Shown: positions 18,082 through 26,946, numbered from the stretch's first letter. The stretch is 64,000 nucleotides of DNA from Thalassospira tepidiphila MCCC 1A03514 (GCF_001662875.1 NZ_JPVZ01000003.1:62001-126000), one strand, 5' to 3'. The notes: generated by a model from the letters alone, not told the origin. Translations and numbers: made by a program.

Positions 18082-18162
18082 ACGCGCAGAAGAACGACCC
18101 ATTGCCGGAACAAGATCCCGACAGGGTCGTTTTACTTTCTGACAATTCCGCATTCGCCAGCC

Positions 18163-18179
18163 ACCGGTATTATACCGGT
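18163..18179. promoter_or_regulatory. Perfect 17-bp palindrome upstream of rimK
   Basis: ACCGGTAT-T-ATACCGGT lies 34 bp before the rimK start. It could be an operator or an mRNA hairpin. There is no T run after it. Confidence 0.4.
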
Positions 18180-18213
18180 CGCACTTCGTTTTGCCGACCT
18201 TGGGGGACATCTT

Positions 18214-19119
18214 ATGAAAATCGCGATGCTTGCACGCAATCCAAACCTTTACTCCCACAAACGGTTGGTCGAGGCGGCCGAAGCACGCGGGCATGAGTTG
18301 GACATCATCAATACCCTGCGGGTGTCGATGAACATCACGTCGCTGAAACCGGAAATCTATTACGGCGGTGACAAGCTTACCGGTTATGACGCGGTGATCC
18401 CGCGTATCGGTGTGTCGGTGACCCAGTTCGGTCTGGCAGTACTGCGCCAGTTTGAAATGATGGGCGTCTATCCGTTAAACGAGTCTGTTGCCATTGGCCG
18501 ATCGCGCGACAAGTTGCGTTCGCTGCAGATCCTGGCACGCCGCGGTATTGGTCTGCCGGTGACAGCCTTTGCCCATGACCCGAAAAAGACTGATGAAGTT
18601 CTGTCGATTGTTGGTGGTGCGCCGGTGGTGATCAAGCTTCTGGAAGGCACACAGGGCATCGGTGTGGTTCTGGGCGAAACCGAAAAATCCGCCAAATCCG
18701 TGATCGAGGCGTTCCGTGGCGCCAATGTTGCGATCATGGTGCAGGAATTCATCAAGGAAGCCGGCAACAGCGATATCCGTTGCTTTGTGATTGGTGGCAA
18801 GGTGGTTGCCAGCATGGAACGCAAAGGGGCTGAGGGCGATTTCCGGTCCAACATCCATCGTGGTGGTTCGTCGCGTGCGATCCGCATCACGCCGCAGGAA
18901 CGCTCAACCGCCGTTGAAGCCGCCAAGGCGATGGGGCTTAATGTTTGTGGTGTTGATATCCTGCGATCCAATCACGGGCCGGTGGTGATGGAGGTGAACT
19001 CCTCACCGGGACTGGAAGGCATCGAGAATGCGACGGGCAAGGACATTGCCGGCATGATCATTGAATTCATGGAAAAAGATTTCAAACCCGGTAAGGTGCG
19101 GACCAAAGGCAAGGGATAA
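18214..19119 (+). CDS. rimK: RimK family ATP-grasp alpha-L-glutamate ligase
   Basis: 301 aa ATP-grasp enzyme, the length of E. coli RimK (300 aa). It has the N-terminal pre-ATP-grasp domain ([10 protein letters not shown]), the ATP-binding region ([14 protein letters not shown] near 140-153) and the metal-binding motif [13 protein letters not shown] near the C-terminus. RimK adds glutamate to the C-terminus of ribosomal protein S6 and can make poly-glutamate. GGGGGA precedes the ATG at 18214 by 6 nt. It is flanked by a retropepsin-like protease and, 17 nt downstream, an M14 deacylase. Confidence 0.93.
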   Translation: MKIAMLARNPNLYSHKRLVEAAEARGHELDIINTLRVSMNITSLKPEIYYGGDKLTGYDAVIPRIGVSVTQFGLAVLRQFEMMGVYPLNESVAIGRSRDKLRSLQILARRGIGLPVTAFAHDPKKTDEVLSIVGGAPVVIKLLEGTQGIGVVLGETEKSAKSVIEAFRGANVAIMVQEFIKEAGNSDIRCFVIGGKVVASMERKGAEGDFRSNIHRGGSSRAIRITPQERSTAVEAAKAMGLNVCGVDILRSNHGPVVMEVNSSPGLEGIENATGKDIAGMIIEFMEKDFKPGKVRTKGKG

Positions 19120-19136
19120 GAACAAGGGATACCACA

Positions 19137-20225
19137 ATGAGCGAAACCGGATCACCGAAGGGGAAAGGCAAAGCGCCCAGAACCCCCAAGAACCCTGATT
19201 TTGAAATCGCTGGGAAAAAGGTTGCTCCGGGCACGCGCCAGATTGTTGATATCCCGATCTCGCTTTTGTCCAACCACACGCCGGTCAATCTGACGGTCAA
19301 TGTCGTGCATGGCAAACGACCGGGGCCAGTGATTTTCGTCAGTGGTGCTGTCCATGGCGACGAGATTGTCGGGGTGGAGGTTATCCGCCGCGTTTTGAAA
19401 TCAACCGCATTGCGCGGCATGCGTGGAACGTTGCTTGCCGTGCCCGTGGTCAATGCGTTCGGGTTCCTTAACAACACCCGCTATCTTCCTGACCGGCGCG
19501 ATTTGAATCGCTGCTTCCCGGGGCATTCGCGTGGATCCCTGGCCGCACAGCTGGCCCATTTGTTTTTGCATGAAATTGTCGAGAGATCTGATTTCGGTAT
19601 CGATCTGCATTCGGCGGCGGTTCACAGGGTTAACTTGCCGCAGATCCGGGTCAATGAAGATGACCCGAATATCATGGAATATGCCGAGGCGTTTGGTGCG
19701 CCGATCATCCTGACCAGTCCGCTGCGCGACGGATCGCTTCGCGAAGCCGCACGCGAGCTTGGCGTGCCGATCCTGCTGTTTGAGGCGGGCGAGGGGCTTC
19801 GTTTTGATGAAATGTCGATCCGTGCAGGGGTGTCGGGCGTTTTGCGCGTGATGCGCAAACTGGGCATGACATCGCAGCGCACCGTGCGCGAACCGCGCGT
19901 GCCATCATTCAAATCCTCCAACAGCCATTGGCTGCGCGCACCGGCGGGCGGCATTTTGCGGACCTTCAAACTGGCCGGGGAGTTTGTCCGGGCCGGGGAT
20001 GTGGCCGCGGCGGTATCCGATCCGTTCGGGCAACGTGACGAAGAAGTCATCGTGCGCGAGGAAGGTTTGATTATTGGGCGGACCAACCACCCGATTGTCA
20101 ATCAGGGGGACGCGCTGTTTCATATCGCGTCGATCAAGCGGCCGTCGGAAGTCCAGGAACGCATGGACGCCATCGAAACCCATCTGCAATCCGATCCGCT
20201 TCTGGATGAGGACGAGATTATCTAA
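19137..20225 (+). CDS. Succinylglutamate desuccinylase/aspartoacylase family (M14) enzyme
   Basis: 362 aa zinc-dependent M14 hydrolase. His73 and Glu76 in AVHGDEI, together with the DLHSA His, are the zinc ligands expected for the AstE/AspA family. A Glu in LFEAGE fits the catalytic base. The C-terminal ~80 residues form the beta-rich domain seen in this subfamily. It begins 17 nt after rimK. An amide hydrolase beside a glutamate ligase suggests it acts on a RimK product or a gamma-linked peptide, but the substrate is inference. A Lys/Pro-rich N-terminal stretch (~20 residues) is probably disordered. Confidence 0.85.
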   Translation: MSETGSPKGKGKAPRTPKNPDFEIAGKKVAPGTRQIVDIPISLLSNHTPVNLTVNVVHGKRPGPVIFVSGAVHGDEIVGVEVIRRVLKSTALRGMRGTLLAVPVVNAFGFLNNTRYLPDRRDLNRCFPGHSRGSLAAQLAHLFLHEIVERSDFGIDLHSAAVHRVNLPQIRVNEDDPNIMEYAEAFGAPIILTSPLRDGSLREAARELGVPILLFEAGEGLRFDEMSIRAGVSGVLRVMRKLGMTSQRTVREPRVPSFKSSNSHWLRAPAGGILRTFKLAGEFVRAGDVAAAVSDPFGQRDEEVIVREEGLIIGRTNHPIVNQGDALFHIASIKRPSEVQERMDAIETHLQSDPLLDEDEII

Positions 20226-20327
20226 TCTCTGGAGAGCCTTGGGGCATATGTTGCCCGAATACGGCGAAGATCAGCCCTGCATCGAAGCCACTGGCGAATT
20301 GTGGCAGGCAATGCTATAGCAGTCGGC

Positions 20328-21491
20328 ATGGAACCAATTACAACTACAGAAGAACTTCGCAGTCTTTGTGAAAGATTGCGCAAGTTCGAATATGTCACTG
20401 TCGATACCGAATTCATGCGGGACTCGACCTATTGGCCGCAACTGTGTCTGGTGCAGCTGGCAAGTCCGGAGCCGTCCGATAACGGGGCTGCGGTCGATCC
20501 GCTTGCCGAGGGCATTGACCTGACGCCGCTGTTCGAACTGATGCAGGACGAGGCGGTGGTCAAGGTGTTTCACGCTGCCCGCCAGGATATCGAGATTTTC
20601 GTCCATCTGTCGGGCAAGGTCCCCCATCCGGTATTTGACACCCAGGTGGCGGCGATGGTGCTGGGCTATGGTGATCAGGTCGGCTATGAGACGCTGGTCA
20701 ACAAGGTGGCGCGCAAGAGCATTGATAAATCGATGCGCTTTACCGATTGGTCGCGTCGTCCGCTTTCGACCAAACAGATCAGTTACGCGCTTTCGGATGT
20801 GACCCATCTGCGCGTGATCTACGAAGCGTTTCATGAACGCCTTGAGGCCAATGGTCGTGCGGTCTGGCTGTTTGAGGAAATGGAACGCCTGACCGATCCG
20901 TCGATCTATTCGATTGATCCGGCCGAGGCATGGAAGCGGCTTAAAACCCGATCCAACAGCCCGAAATTCCTTGCGGTGGCGCGCGCGCTTGGCGAATGGC
21001 GTGAGACTGAAGCACAGCGCAAGAACCTGCCGCGCAACCGGGTTTTGCGCGATGATACCTTGCTTGATATCGCTGCCCGTCAGCCGATGACCGACAAGGA
21101 TTTGGATAAAACCCGTGGCGTTGGCCGAAACTTTGGCACCTCCAAACCGGGGCAGGCGATTATCGAGGCGATCAAGGCAGCCCTTGATAGCCCGCAAGAT
21201 CAGTGGCCGAAGCCAAAGGAACGCATCGAACTGCCAGCCGGGATTGGCCCGACGGTCGAGTTGCTGAAGGTGTTGCTTAAACTCTGTGCCGAAGAAAAGG
21301 GCGTTGCCCAGCGCCTGGTGGCATCAAGCGACGATCTTCAGAACATCGCGGCTGATGACAATGCAGACGTTCCGGCCATGCGTGGCTGGCGGCGCGAGCT
21401 TTTCGGGCAATACGCGCTGCGTCTCAAGCACGGCCAGCTTGGCCTTAAGCTTAAAGACGGCGAAGTGGTCTTTGTCGAGCTTGATAAATAG
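20328..21491 (+). CDS. rnd: Ribonuclease D
   Basis: 387 aa 3'-5' exoribonuclease of the DEDDy family that trims tRNA and other stable RNAs. Exo motifs are visible: DTEF (motif I), HAARQDIE (motif II) and YALSDVTHL (motif III, with Tyr and Asp). An HRDC domain follows (LRDDTLLDIAARQP), then a second helical domain. The ATG at 20328 gives the usual N-terminus TTTEELRSLCERL; the GTG at 20301 is unlikely. It closes the rimK cluster and ends at a terminator. Confidence 0.95.
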   Translation: MEPITTTEELRSLCERLRKFEYVTVDTEFMRDSTYWPQLCLVQLASPEPSDNGAAVDPLAEGIDLTPLFELMQDEAVVKVFHAARQDIEIFVHLSGKVPHPVFDTQVAAMVLGYGDQVGYETLVNKVARKSIDKSMRFTDWSRRPLSTKQISYALSDVTHLRVIYEAFHERLEANGRAVWLFEEMERLTDPSIYSIDPAEAWKRLKTRSNSPKFLAVARALGEWRETEAQRKNLPRNRVLRDDTLLDIAARQPMTDKDLDKTRGVGRNFGTSKPGQAIIEAIKAALDSPQDQWPKPKERIELPAGIGPTVELLKVLLKLCAEEKGVAQRLVASSDDLQNIAADDNADVPAMRGWRRELFGQYALRLKHGQLGLKLKDGEVVFVELDK

Positions 21492-21524
21492 CCAAGCATA
21501 CTGCCTTCGAAACTGACGAAAAAG

Positions 21525-21547
21525 AAACGGGCCTTTGGCCCGTTTTT
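21525..21547 (+). terminator. Terminator of rnd
   Basis: AAACGGGCC (21525-21533) and GGCCCGTTT (21537-21545) with a TTT loop and a T run. Confidence 0.9.
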
Positions 21548-21635
21548 CTTTGTTGTAAAACCCTAAAACTGATCTATTTAGGATGGTGCAGCAAGTTGAT
21601 GGTGGAGCCGTTTCGACGCATGGAAAGGCTCTAGC

Positions 21636-22268
21636 ATGAGATTAATCGGGATTGTAGCGTTACTTGGGACGCTGGCATTGGGGGCATGCTCAAGTTCTGG
21701 GACAGATGATTACAAAAGGTTGTTGGAGAATCCGCCCAAAACCTATGAAACAGTTTCCGAGGCGGTAAAAAGCGAGCCGAGCTTTTTTGTCGAGGCCGAT
21801 GACTGGAAGACATTCGGGGTTCGCATTACCGATCCTGCACTTTCGCAGGGAGGCAGCCTGAATAACTTCAAGGTCGGTCGAACCACACTGGATGCCGATC
21901 AGAAATACTGGATCCATGTCAGTTCGCTTTGCTACGAATGCTTGGGCTTTCGCAAGAAAGTGATGCCGTTTAACGCTTACCTGTTTGACCCTGATTATGA
22001 ACAGATCGAGACGATCAAAGGCGATATTCAGGGTATGGGCGGTGGTGGCGGGATCATTTTTGTCCCGACCAAAGCGGGTGACTACTATGTTTTGGTTGCC
22101 GCAGACAATTCCAGAATTGCAGAGAAATTTGCCGGTCAGATTGATTTGACGACTTCTGGCGTTAAGGGGCTTGAAGCCATGGATGGTGGTGGCCTAATGG
22201 GGTATCCTGTCTATCCCAGTCCGGAAGGCAGCATGATGTTAAACGTGCGCACGCTCGTTGAAGAGTAA
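21636..22268 (+). CDS. Putative lipoprotein
   Basis: 210 aa. The signal peptide ends in the lipobox L-G-A-C (Cys18), so it should be lipid-anchored. The mature part contains a C-Y-E-C pair (VSSLCYECLGF), a Gly-rich turn (QGMGGGGG) and beta-strand-like segments such as AGDYYVLVAADN. I do not recognise the family. It is a single gene between the rnd terminator and its own terminator, convergent with a TetR gene. Confidence 0.75.
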   Translation: MRLIGIVALLGTLALGACSSSGTDDYKRLLENPPKTYETVSEAVKSEPSFFVEADDWKTFGVRITDPALSQGGSLNNFKVGRTTLDADQKYWIHVSSLCYECLGFRKKVMPFNAYLFDPDYEQIETIKGDIQGMGGGGGIIFVPTKAGDYYVLVAADNSRIAEKFAGQIDLTTSGVKGLEAMDGGGLMGYPVYPSPEGSMMLNVRTLVEE

Positions 22269-22303
22269 TCCCTGCGCCAAAGGCGGACTGTGGCGTAGAT
22301 ATC

Positions 22304-22329
22304 AAACGGGGCCCGACGGCCCCGTTTTT
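22304..22329 (+). terminator. Terminator of the lipoprotein gene
   Basis: AAACGGGGCC (22304-22313) and GGCCCCGTTT (22318-22327) followed by T residues. Confidence 0.88.
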
Positions 22330-22355
22330 GTTTTTGAACCGGTTTGACCAAACGA

Positions 22356-22934
22356 TCAGGCGGGCAGGGCGGTATCAAGCAGGGCGGTTGCCATGGTTTT
22401 GGCGATCCGGGCCGATTCGGGCATGCCGCGCACCTGGGCTGTGACAATTGCCCCTTCCTTGAGAAGGGCGAGTTGTTGGGCGAGTTGTGCGGGGTCTTTT
22501 GCACCGGCCTTTGTGCACAGATCGGCAATATGTTCGAGCACGCAGCGTTTGTGTTCGGCGGCGATCTGGTGGGCCGGGTGATCAAGTTTGGCGAACTCGC
22601 TTGAAGCGTTGATGAACGCGCAGCCGGAAAAGCCCATGCCCTTGAAGGCGCGGCCATGAAACCATTCTTCGAGCGCATCAAACATCGCAAGCAACTGATC
22701 GCGCGGATTGGTTGATGCCTTTTGCATTTCAGCGGTCAGCCAGTCACGGAATTGTTCATCGCGGCGCGTAAGGGCGGCCAGGATCAGTTCATCCTTGGAC
22801 TTGAAGTGTTTGTACATCGTCATTTTGGCGACGCCGGACTCGGCCAGAATCTTGTCGATTCCGGTGGCGTTGAAGCCCTGTGTATAGAAAAGTCGCAGGG
22901 CCGTATCGACGAGAACGTCGCGTTTAGACTTCAA
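22356..22934 (-). CDS. TetR/AcrR family transcriptional regulator
   Basis: 192 aa if started at TTG 22934, which has GGAG 8 nt upstream and gives the normal N-terminus KSKRDVLVDTALRLFY. The helix-turn-helix covers roughly residues 25-50 (IDKILAESGVAKMTMYKHF). The C-terminal domain is the ligand-binding bundle. It is divergent from the AhpD-like gene. A 15-bp sequence, CAGACCTGTCTGTAT, occurs in the same orientation before this gene (22953-22967) and inside the promoter of the divergent operon (23048-23062). This suggests it represses both itself and that operon. Confidence 0.88.
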   Translation of the reverse strand: MKSKRDVLVDTALRLFYTQGFNATGIDKILAESGVAKMTMYKHFKSKDELILAALTRRDEQFRDWLTAEMQKASTNPRDQLLAMFDALEEWFHGRAFKGMGFSGCAFINASSEFAKLDHPAHQIAAEHKRCVLEHIADLCTKAGAKDPAQLAQQLALLKEGAIVTAQVRGMPESARIAKTMATALLDTALPA

Positions 22935-22952
22935 TTTTCTTACTCCAATAGT

Positions 22953-22967
22953 CAGACCTGTCTGTAT
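22953..22967. promoter_or_regulatory. Candidate TetR operator, copy 1
   Basis: CAGACCTGTCTGTAT lies just upstream of the TetR start. The identical 15-mer recurs at 23048-23062. Confidence 0.6.
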
Positions 22968-23035
22968 TCTTGTGGCGGGAAAGCCGCAGAATTGCAAGCG
23001 TTTCAGATGCAGGAACGGTCATTCCAAAAATATAT

Positions 23036-23065
23036 TTGACATGTAGACAGACCTGTCTGTATACA
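23036..23065 (+). promoter_or_regulatory. Promoter of the AhpD-like operon with embedded TetR operator
   Basis: TTGACA (23036-23041) and TATACA (23060-23065) are 18 bp apart. The spacer holds the palindrome AGACAG-AC-CTGTCT (23045-23058). A repressor bound here would block RNA polymerase directly. Confidence 0.68.
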
Positions 23066-23109
23066 TGTTTTCAACACTGATCAACCCGAACTTGTTTAGG
23101 AGAGTTTCA

Positions 23110-23658
23110 ATGACCCGTATTTCCCTGCCTGCTTCGATCGATGCTGCACCGGAAGCTTCCCAGCCGCTTCTTGAAGGTGTGAACAAGATGCTTGGTTCGG
23201 TTCCGAACCTGTTTCGCCTGACGGCAAACAGTCCGGCCGCCCTTGAGGGCTATCTTGGTTTGAATGGGGCGCTTGCCAAAGGTGCGCTCGATCCGCAGAC
23301 CCGCGAACGCATTGCCCTTGCGGTGGCACAGCTTAATGGCTGTGACTATTGCCTGTCGGCGCATACTTATCTGGGCAAAAACATCGCCAAACTTGATGAC
23401 GCCGAGATTGCGGCAAACCGCAATGGCACGTCGAGCGATCAGAAGGCGGATGCGGCTGTGCGCTTTGCCGTCGCTTTGGTCAAAAACCGTGGCCAGGTGA
23501 GTGAAGGTGACGTCAGTGCCGCCAAACTTGCCGGTTACAGCGAGGCGGAACTGGTCGAGATCGTGGCCCATGTCGCGCTCAATACCCTGACCAATTACCT
23601 CAACGAAGCCTTTGATACCCCGATTGATTTCCCGGTGGTGAATGCCTCTGCTGCCTAA
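23110..23658 (+). CDS. Carboxymuconolactone decarboxylase / AhpD-like peroxidase family protein
   Basis: 182 aa. The redox motif C-D-Y-C lies in [16 protein letters not shown], with the downstream His typical of AhpD-like alkylhydroperoxidases. The N-terminal part resembles peroxidase-related proteins ([17 protein letters not shown]). It probably reduces organic peroxides or works as a thiol oxidoreductase. The ATG at 23110 has AGGAGA upstream. It heads an operon controlled by the divergent TetR gene through the operator-containing promoter. A strong hairpin separates it from the DUF1348 gene. Confidence 0.88.
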   Translation: MTRISLPASIDAAPEASQPLLEGVNKMLGSVPNLFRLTANSPAALEGYLGLNGALAKGALDPQTRERIALAVAQLNGCDYCLSAHTYLGKNIAKLDDAEIAANRNGTSSDQKADAAVRFAVALVKNRGQVSEGDVSAAKLAGYSEAELVEIVAHVALNTLTNYLNEAFDTPIDFPVVNASAA

Positions 23659-23682
23659 GGCAGGGTTCACTTCCGGCAACTC

Positions 23683-23730
23683 CCCCGGTCGGCATTCCCC
23701 CCTCCGCATGTTGCTGCGCGCCGACCGGGG
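23683..23730 (+). repeat. Long-stem hairpin between the AhpD-like and DUF1348 genes
   Basis: CCCCGGTCGGC (23683-23693) pairs perfectly with GCCGACCGGGG (23720-23730) across a 26-nt loop. No T run follows. Likely an RNA-processing or stability element. Confidence 0.6.
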
Positions 23731-23765
23731 TCCCTTTATCGACCAAACACCAAAGGATCAGATTG

Positions 23766-24230
23766 ATGTCACGGCCTCCTCTTCCGCCTTTTAACGTCGA
23801 AACCGCCAAACAGAAGGTCCGTATGGCCGAGGATGGCTGGAACGGCCGCGATCCCGAGAAGGTGTCGCTGGCCTATACGCCAGACAGCCGTTGGCGGAAC
23901 CGCGCCGAGATTTTCGAGGGTCGGGAAAACATCGTTGAATTCCTGACCCGCAAATGGGCCAAGGAGCTGGAGTACCGTTTGATCAAGGAACTCTGGGCGT
24001 TTCACGAAAACCGCATCGCTGTGCGCTTTGCCTATGAGTATCGCGACGACAGCGGCAACTGGTTTCGGGCCTATGGCAACGAGAACTGGGAATTTGATGA
24101 AGACGGCCTGATGCGCCATCGCGTGGCATCAATCAATGACAAGCCGATTTCGGCTGAAGACCGGCTGTTCCATTGGCCGCTTGGCCGCCGTCCGGATGAT
24201 CATCCGGGGCTGTCAGACCTGGGGCTTTAG
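23766..24230 (+). CDS. DUF1348 (NTF2-like) family protein
   Basis: 154 aa soluble protein of the SnoaL/NTF2-like fold. The sequence [20 protein letters not shown], followed by WRNR and [11 protein letters not shown], is diagnostic for DUF1348. These are small alpha+beta cone proteins of unknown function, often beside TetR regulators and oxidoreductases. The ATG at 23766 is chosen over TTG 23763. It is the second gene of the TetR-controlled operon. Confidence 0.85.
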   Translation: MSRPPLPPFNVETAKQKVRMAEDGWNGRDPEKVSLAYTPDSRWRNRAEIFEGRENIVEFLTRKWAKELEYRLIKELWAFHENRIAVRFAYEYRDDSGNWFRAYGNENWEFDEDGLMRHRVASINDKPISAEDRLFHWPLGRRPDDHPGLSDLGL

Positions 24231-24315
24231 TCCCGATAACCCCGCCATGTTCCGGTTCCGGCAATGGACAGGAAAGTTCGGCGGAAACGCGTTCTACTTG
24301 GGGCCTTACCCCTGG

Positions 24316-24352
24316 CAGGCAAGATGGTGCGTCCCCGGTGCTGTCTTGCCTG
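24316..24352 (+). repeat. Hairpin between DUF1348 gene and the small membrane ORF
   Basis: CAGGCAAGA (24316-24324) pairs with TCTTGCCTG (24344-24352) across a 19-nt loop. It is the second intercistronic hairpin in this operon. Confidence 0.5.
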
Positions 24353-24382
24353 TACCCCCGCCCCCCGCATAGGAGCCTGAAC

Positions 24383-24463
24383 ATGATTATCAAATATATC
24401 GCTTTTTCGATTACCTCGACGGCTGTGCTTTTTGTCTCTTCTCTGCTGACCTTTACCCCCTGA
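24383..24463 (+). CDS. 26-aa single-helix membrane mini-protein
   Basis: ATG at 24383 is preceded by AGGAG with 7-nt spacing. The 26 codons encode MIIKYIAFS followed by a hydrophobic stretch to LLTFTP, so almost the whole chain is one membrane helix with a basic N-terminal Lys. A strong terminator follows at 24512. No family is recognised. It could be a real small membrane protein or a leader peptide with nothing behind it. The ribosome site and terminator argue for translation. Confidence 0.5.
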   Translation: MIIKYIAFSITSTAVLFVSSLLTFTP

Positions 24464-24511
24464 AGGTCAGGGACCGTTTGGTCCGTTTCTGATGCCTCCC
24501 TGAAAACTTGC

Positions 24512-24536
24512 CGGGCCCCTTTCGGGGCCCGTTTTT
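24512..24536 (+). terminator. Terminator of the AhpD-like / DUF1348 operon
   Basis: CGGGCCCC (24512-24519) and GGGGCCCG (24524-24531) with a run of T after. Confidence 0.88.
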
Positions 24537-24591
24537 TGTCAGATGAAAAGCACCTTTTCGGGGGCTTGATGTGATGAGAGGCGTTGAGGGC

Positions 24592-25047
24592 CTAGAACAT
24601 TGTGTTGTTATTTGCCGATGTCGCCGGAACCGGCTGAACGACATCCCAATGTTCGATAACCTTGCCGTTGTCATCAAAGCGGAAAATGTCCATCACAGCG
24701 CTTTCGCCCTGCGCGGAGGTTGACCGGACATGCAGCACGACCAGATCATCCTCGGCGACGGTGCGGACGATATCAGCATGGATAGAGGGATCTGACGCCA
24801 GCCAGCCAGAGATGGCACTACGGAAACCTTCGATGCCATCGGCGGCAAACGGGTTATGCTGAATATACTCGTCGCCGATATATTTCGTGATCGCGCCGTC
24901 CACGTCCTTTTCGTTAAAGACCATTTCATAGAAGGCGACGGCGTTTGCGGTGTTGCGATCCTCAATCTCACCGGCATGAGCCGGTTGGATGGTGGCAAGG
25001 AAGGTTGCGAGTACGGGGATGAGAAGTCCTGATTTAAAGCGGTTCAT
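24592..25047 (-). CDS. Exported SnoaL-like protein
   Basis: 151 aa with a signal peptide of about 25 residues (ending P-A-H-A-G), then a SnoaL-like polyketide-cyclase fold: NAVAFYEMVFNEKD, YIQHNP and a C-terminal GKVIEHWDVVQPVP motif typical of this group. The enzymatic role, if any, is unknown. Its ATG overlaps the stop of the NmrA-like gene (ATGA), so the two are translationally coupled. Confidence 0.82.
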   Translation of the reverse strand: MNRFKSGLLIPVLATFLATIQPAHAGEIEDRNTANAVAFYEMVFNEKDVDGAITKYIGDEYIQHNPFAADGIEGFRSAISGWLASDPSIHADIVRTVAEDDLVVLHVRSTSAQGESAVMDIFRFDDNGKVIEHWDVVQPVPATSANNNTMF

Positions 25048-25907
25048 TTCAGAGCCTTTGCGATGAAGTCTTCAACTGATTGTGGCTTGCGCCCGACAAC
25101 CTTTTCGAAATCGTTGCTTACGGTTTCGTAGTCGCCTTTCTTCGCCCCTACATAGAGACCGGCAAGGGCTTCGATCAGGTGATCGGGCAGGCCGAGGCCA
25201 CTCAGGATGCCGGTGTGGACCTCTGCAGGCAGGTCGACGAATTTGACCGGCTTGCCGGTGGCGTTCGCGATGTAGCCGGCGATTTCGGCGTGCGTCACGC
25301 CCTTGGTCCCGGTCAGGTCATAGATCTTGTTGACGTGGTCAGACGGCTTGGCAAGAACCACGGCGGCGGCCTCTGCCAGGTCATTGCGCGGGATGTAGGT
25401 GATTTTGGCATCACCGGCCGGGGCGCCAAAATCGCCGGTTTCAAGCGCATGTGGCACACCGGCCAGCAGAAGATCGGCATAGAAGCTGTTGCGCAAAATG
25501 GTGAAGGCGAGGCCGCTTTGGCGGATGTAATTTTCGGTATCAAGGTGAATGGCCGAATAGGTGAAATCGGCATCCGCCTTGGGATCGACAATGCCGGTAT
25601 AGACGATGTGTTTGACACCTGCGGCCTTGGCGGCATCGACGGCGGTGCGGTGTTGCTTGATGCGGGTGGCGTTGTCGTCCTCGGCCGAGATGATGAGGGC
25701 GGTGTCAATGCCGGCGAACGCCTTGGTCATCAGGGCAAGGTCATTGAAATCGCCCGCGCGGACATCAATGCCCTTGGCGCGCAGGTCTGCGGCCTTTTCC
25801 GGCTTGCGCACACTGACGTCGATGTCACTTGCCGGGATGCGATCAAGCAGATGTTTGACAACAAGGCTTCCGAGTTGGCCGGTGGCACCGGTGATGAGGA
25901 TGGTCAT
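25044..25907 (-). CDS. NmrA-like NAD(P)-binding SDR protein
   Basis: 287 aa atypical short-chain dehydrogenase. It has the N-terminal TGATGQLGSLV dinucleotide-binding loop and the length of NmrA/QOR2-type proteins (E. coli QorB is 286 aa). It probably binds NADPH and may reduce quinones or act as a redox sensor. GGAGA precedes the ATG at 25907. It is divergent from a LysR gene only 101 bp away, the classic arrangement for LysR control, and coupled to the SnoaL-like gene. Confidence 0.87.
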   Translation of the reverse strand: MTILITGATGQLGSLVVKHLLDRIPASDIDVSVRKPEKAADLRAKGIDVRAGDFNDLALMTKAFAGIDTALIISAEDDNATRIKQHRTAVDAAKAAGVKHIVYTGIVDPKADADFTYSAIHLDTENYIRQSGLAFTILRNSFYADLLLAGVPHALETGDFGAPAGDAKITYIPRNDLAEAAAVVLAKPSDHVNKIYDLTGTKGVTHAEIAGYIANATGKPVKFVDLPAEVHTGILSGLGLPDHLIEALAGLYVGAKKGDYETVSNDFEKVVGRKPQSVEDFIAKALK

Positions 25908-26008
25908 GTCAGTTTCTCCGATAAGGGTTCAGGCATCGCCTGTTCATGGGAGAAATCTGGACCCAATAATGCATATGATCAATTCGATGGGTATGATAAT
26001 ACTTATGT

Positions 26009-26923
26009 ATGAAAATCGATGAATTGGATCTTGATTATCGCCTGCTTCGGCTGTTCCTGACGATTTATGACGAGGGATCGGTGACAGCCGCCGCGCACCG
26101 CCTTGATGTCGGGCAGCCGACGGTCAGTCACGGGCTGGATCGGTTGCGCCAGATTATTGGCGACCCGTTGTTTGTCCGGTCAGGCAGATCGGTTGCGCCA
26201 ACCGCCCATGCCGATGAAATCGCGCCGCAGGTGCGTGGGTTGTTGCAGGGCCTGCGCGGCCTGACCCGTGTGGTGGCGTTTGATCCGAATAACCCGGATC
26301 ATGGTGCCCGCTTTGTGCTTGGTGCCAATGATCACGAGGTGGCGGTGATCTTGCCGGCCCTGATGAAGCGGTTACAAAAATGTTCTGCTGATGTGCGGCT
26401 TCAGGTCGTATCGGTGCCGGGGGTAGACCGCATGGTCAAATGGCTGCGCGATGGCACGATTGATCATGCGATCACGATTGATCAATCGGGGAAGCATGGC
26501 GATATCGCGCGCCAGGGCCTGTTTCGTGAACGGATGCGGTGCTTTTATGATCCGGCATTTCACGACGGGCCACCCGATACGCTGGACCTGTATTGTGCAG
26601 CCAGTCATGCGCGCGTGATGATCGGGGCCAATGACAGTTCGGAAATTGATGACATCCTGCGTGGCCTTGGCCGATCACGCCGCACAGTATTACAGGTGCC
26701 GACCTTTGCCAGTGTCGCCAACCTCATCCGCGGCACTGACATCATCGCCACCCTGCCATCGCGCCTGGCAGGCTCCATGATGCAGGATTTTGGCCAGTTC
26801 GATCTGCCGCTTGAATTCCGGGAATATGGCTTTGCCCAATACTGGCACGTCCGCAACGCCGCCAATGCCGCACATAAATGGCTTCGAAGCGAGATTTTCC
26901 GGGCGTCGCGCGGGTTGGGGTAG
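26009..26923 (+). CDS. LysR family transcriptional regulator
   Basis: 304 aa. A winged HTH occupies about residues 8-65 (LLRLFLTIYDEGSVTAAAHRLDVGQPTVSHGLDRLR, seen in two parts), followed by a periplasmic-binding-protein-like effector domain. It is transcribed away from the NmrA-like gene and probably activates it from the shared 101-bp intergenic region. The effector is unknown. It converges with the sugar gene at 26947. Confidence 0.92.
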   Translation: MKIDELDLDYRLLRLFLTIYDEGSVTAAAHRLDVGQPTVSHGLDRLRQIIGDPLFVRSGRSVAPTAHADEIAPQVRGLLQGLRGLTRVVAFDPNNPDHGARFVLGANDHEVAVILPALMKRLQKCSADVRLQVVSVPGVDRMVKWLRDGTIDHAITIDQSGKHGDIARQGLFRERMRCFYDPAFHDGPPDTLDLYCAASHARVMIGANDSSEIDDILRGLGRSRRTVLQVPTFASVANLIRGTDIIATLPSRLAGSMMQDFGQFDLPLEFREYGFAQYWHVRNAANAAHKWLRSEIFRASRGLG

Positions 26924-26946
26924 GGAGGCGCTTGAAAAAGCCCGAA

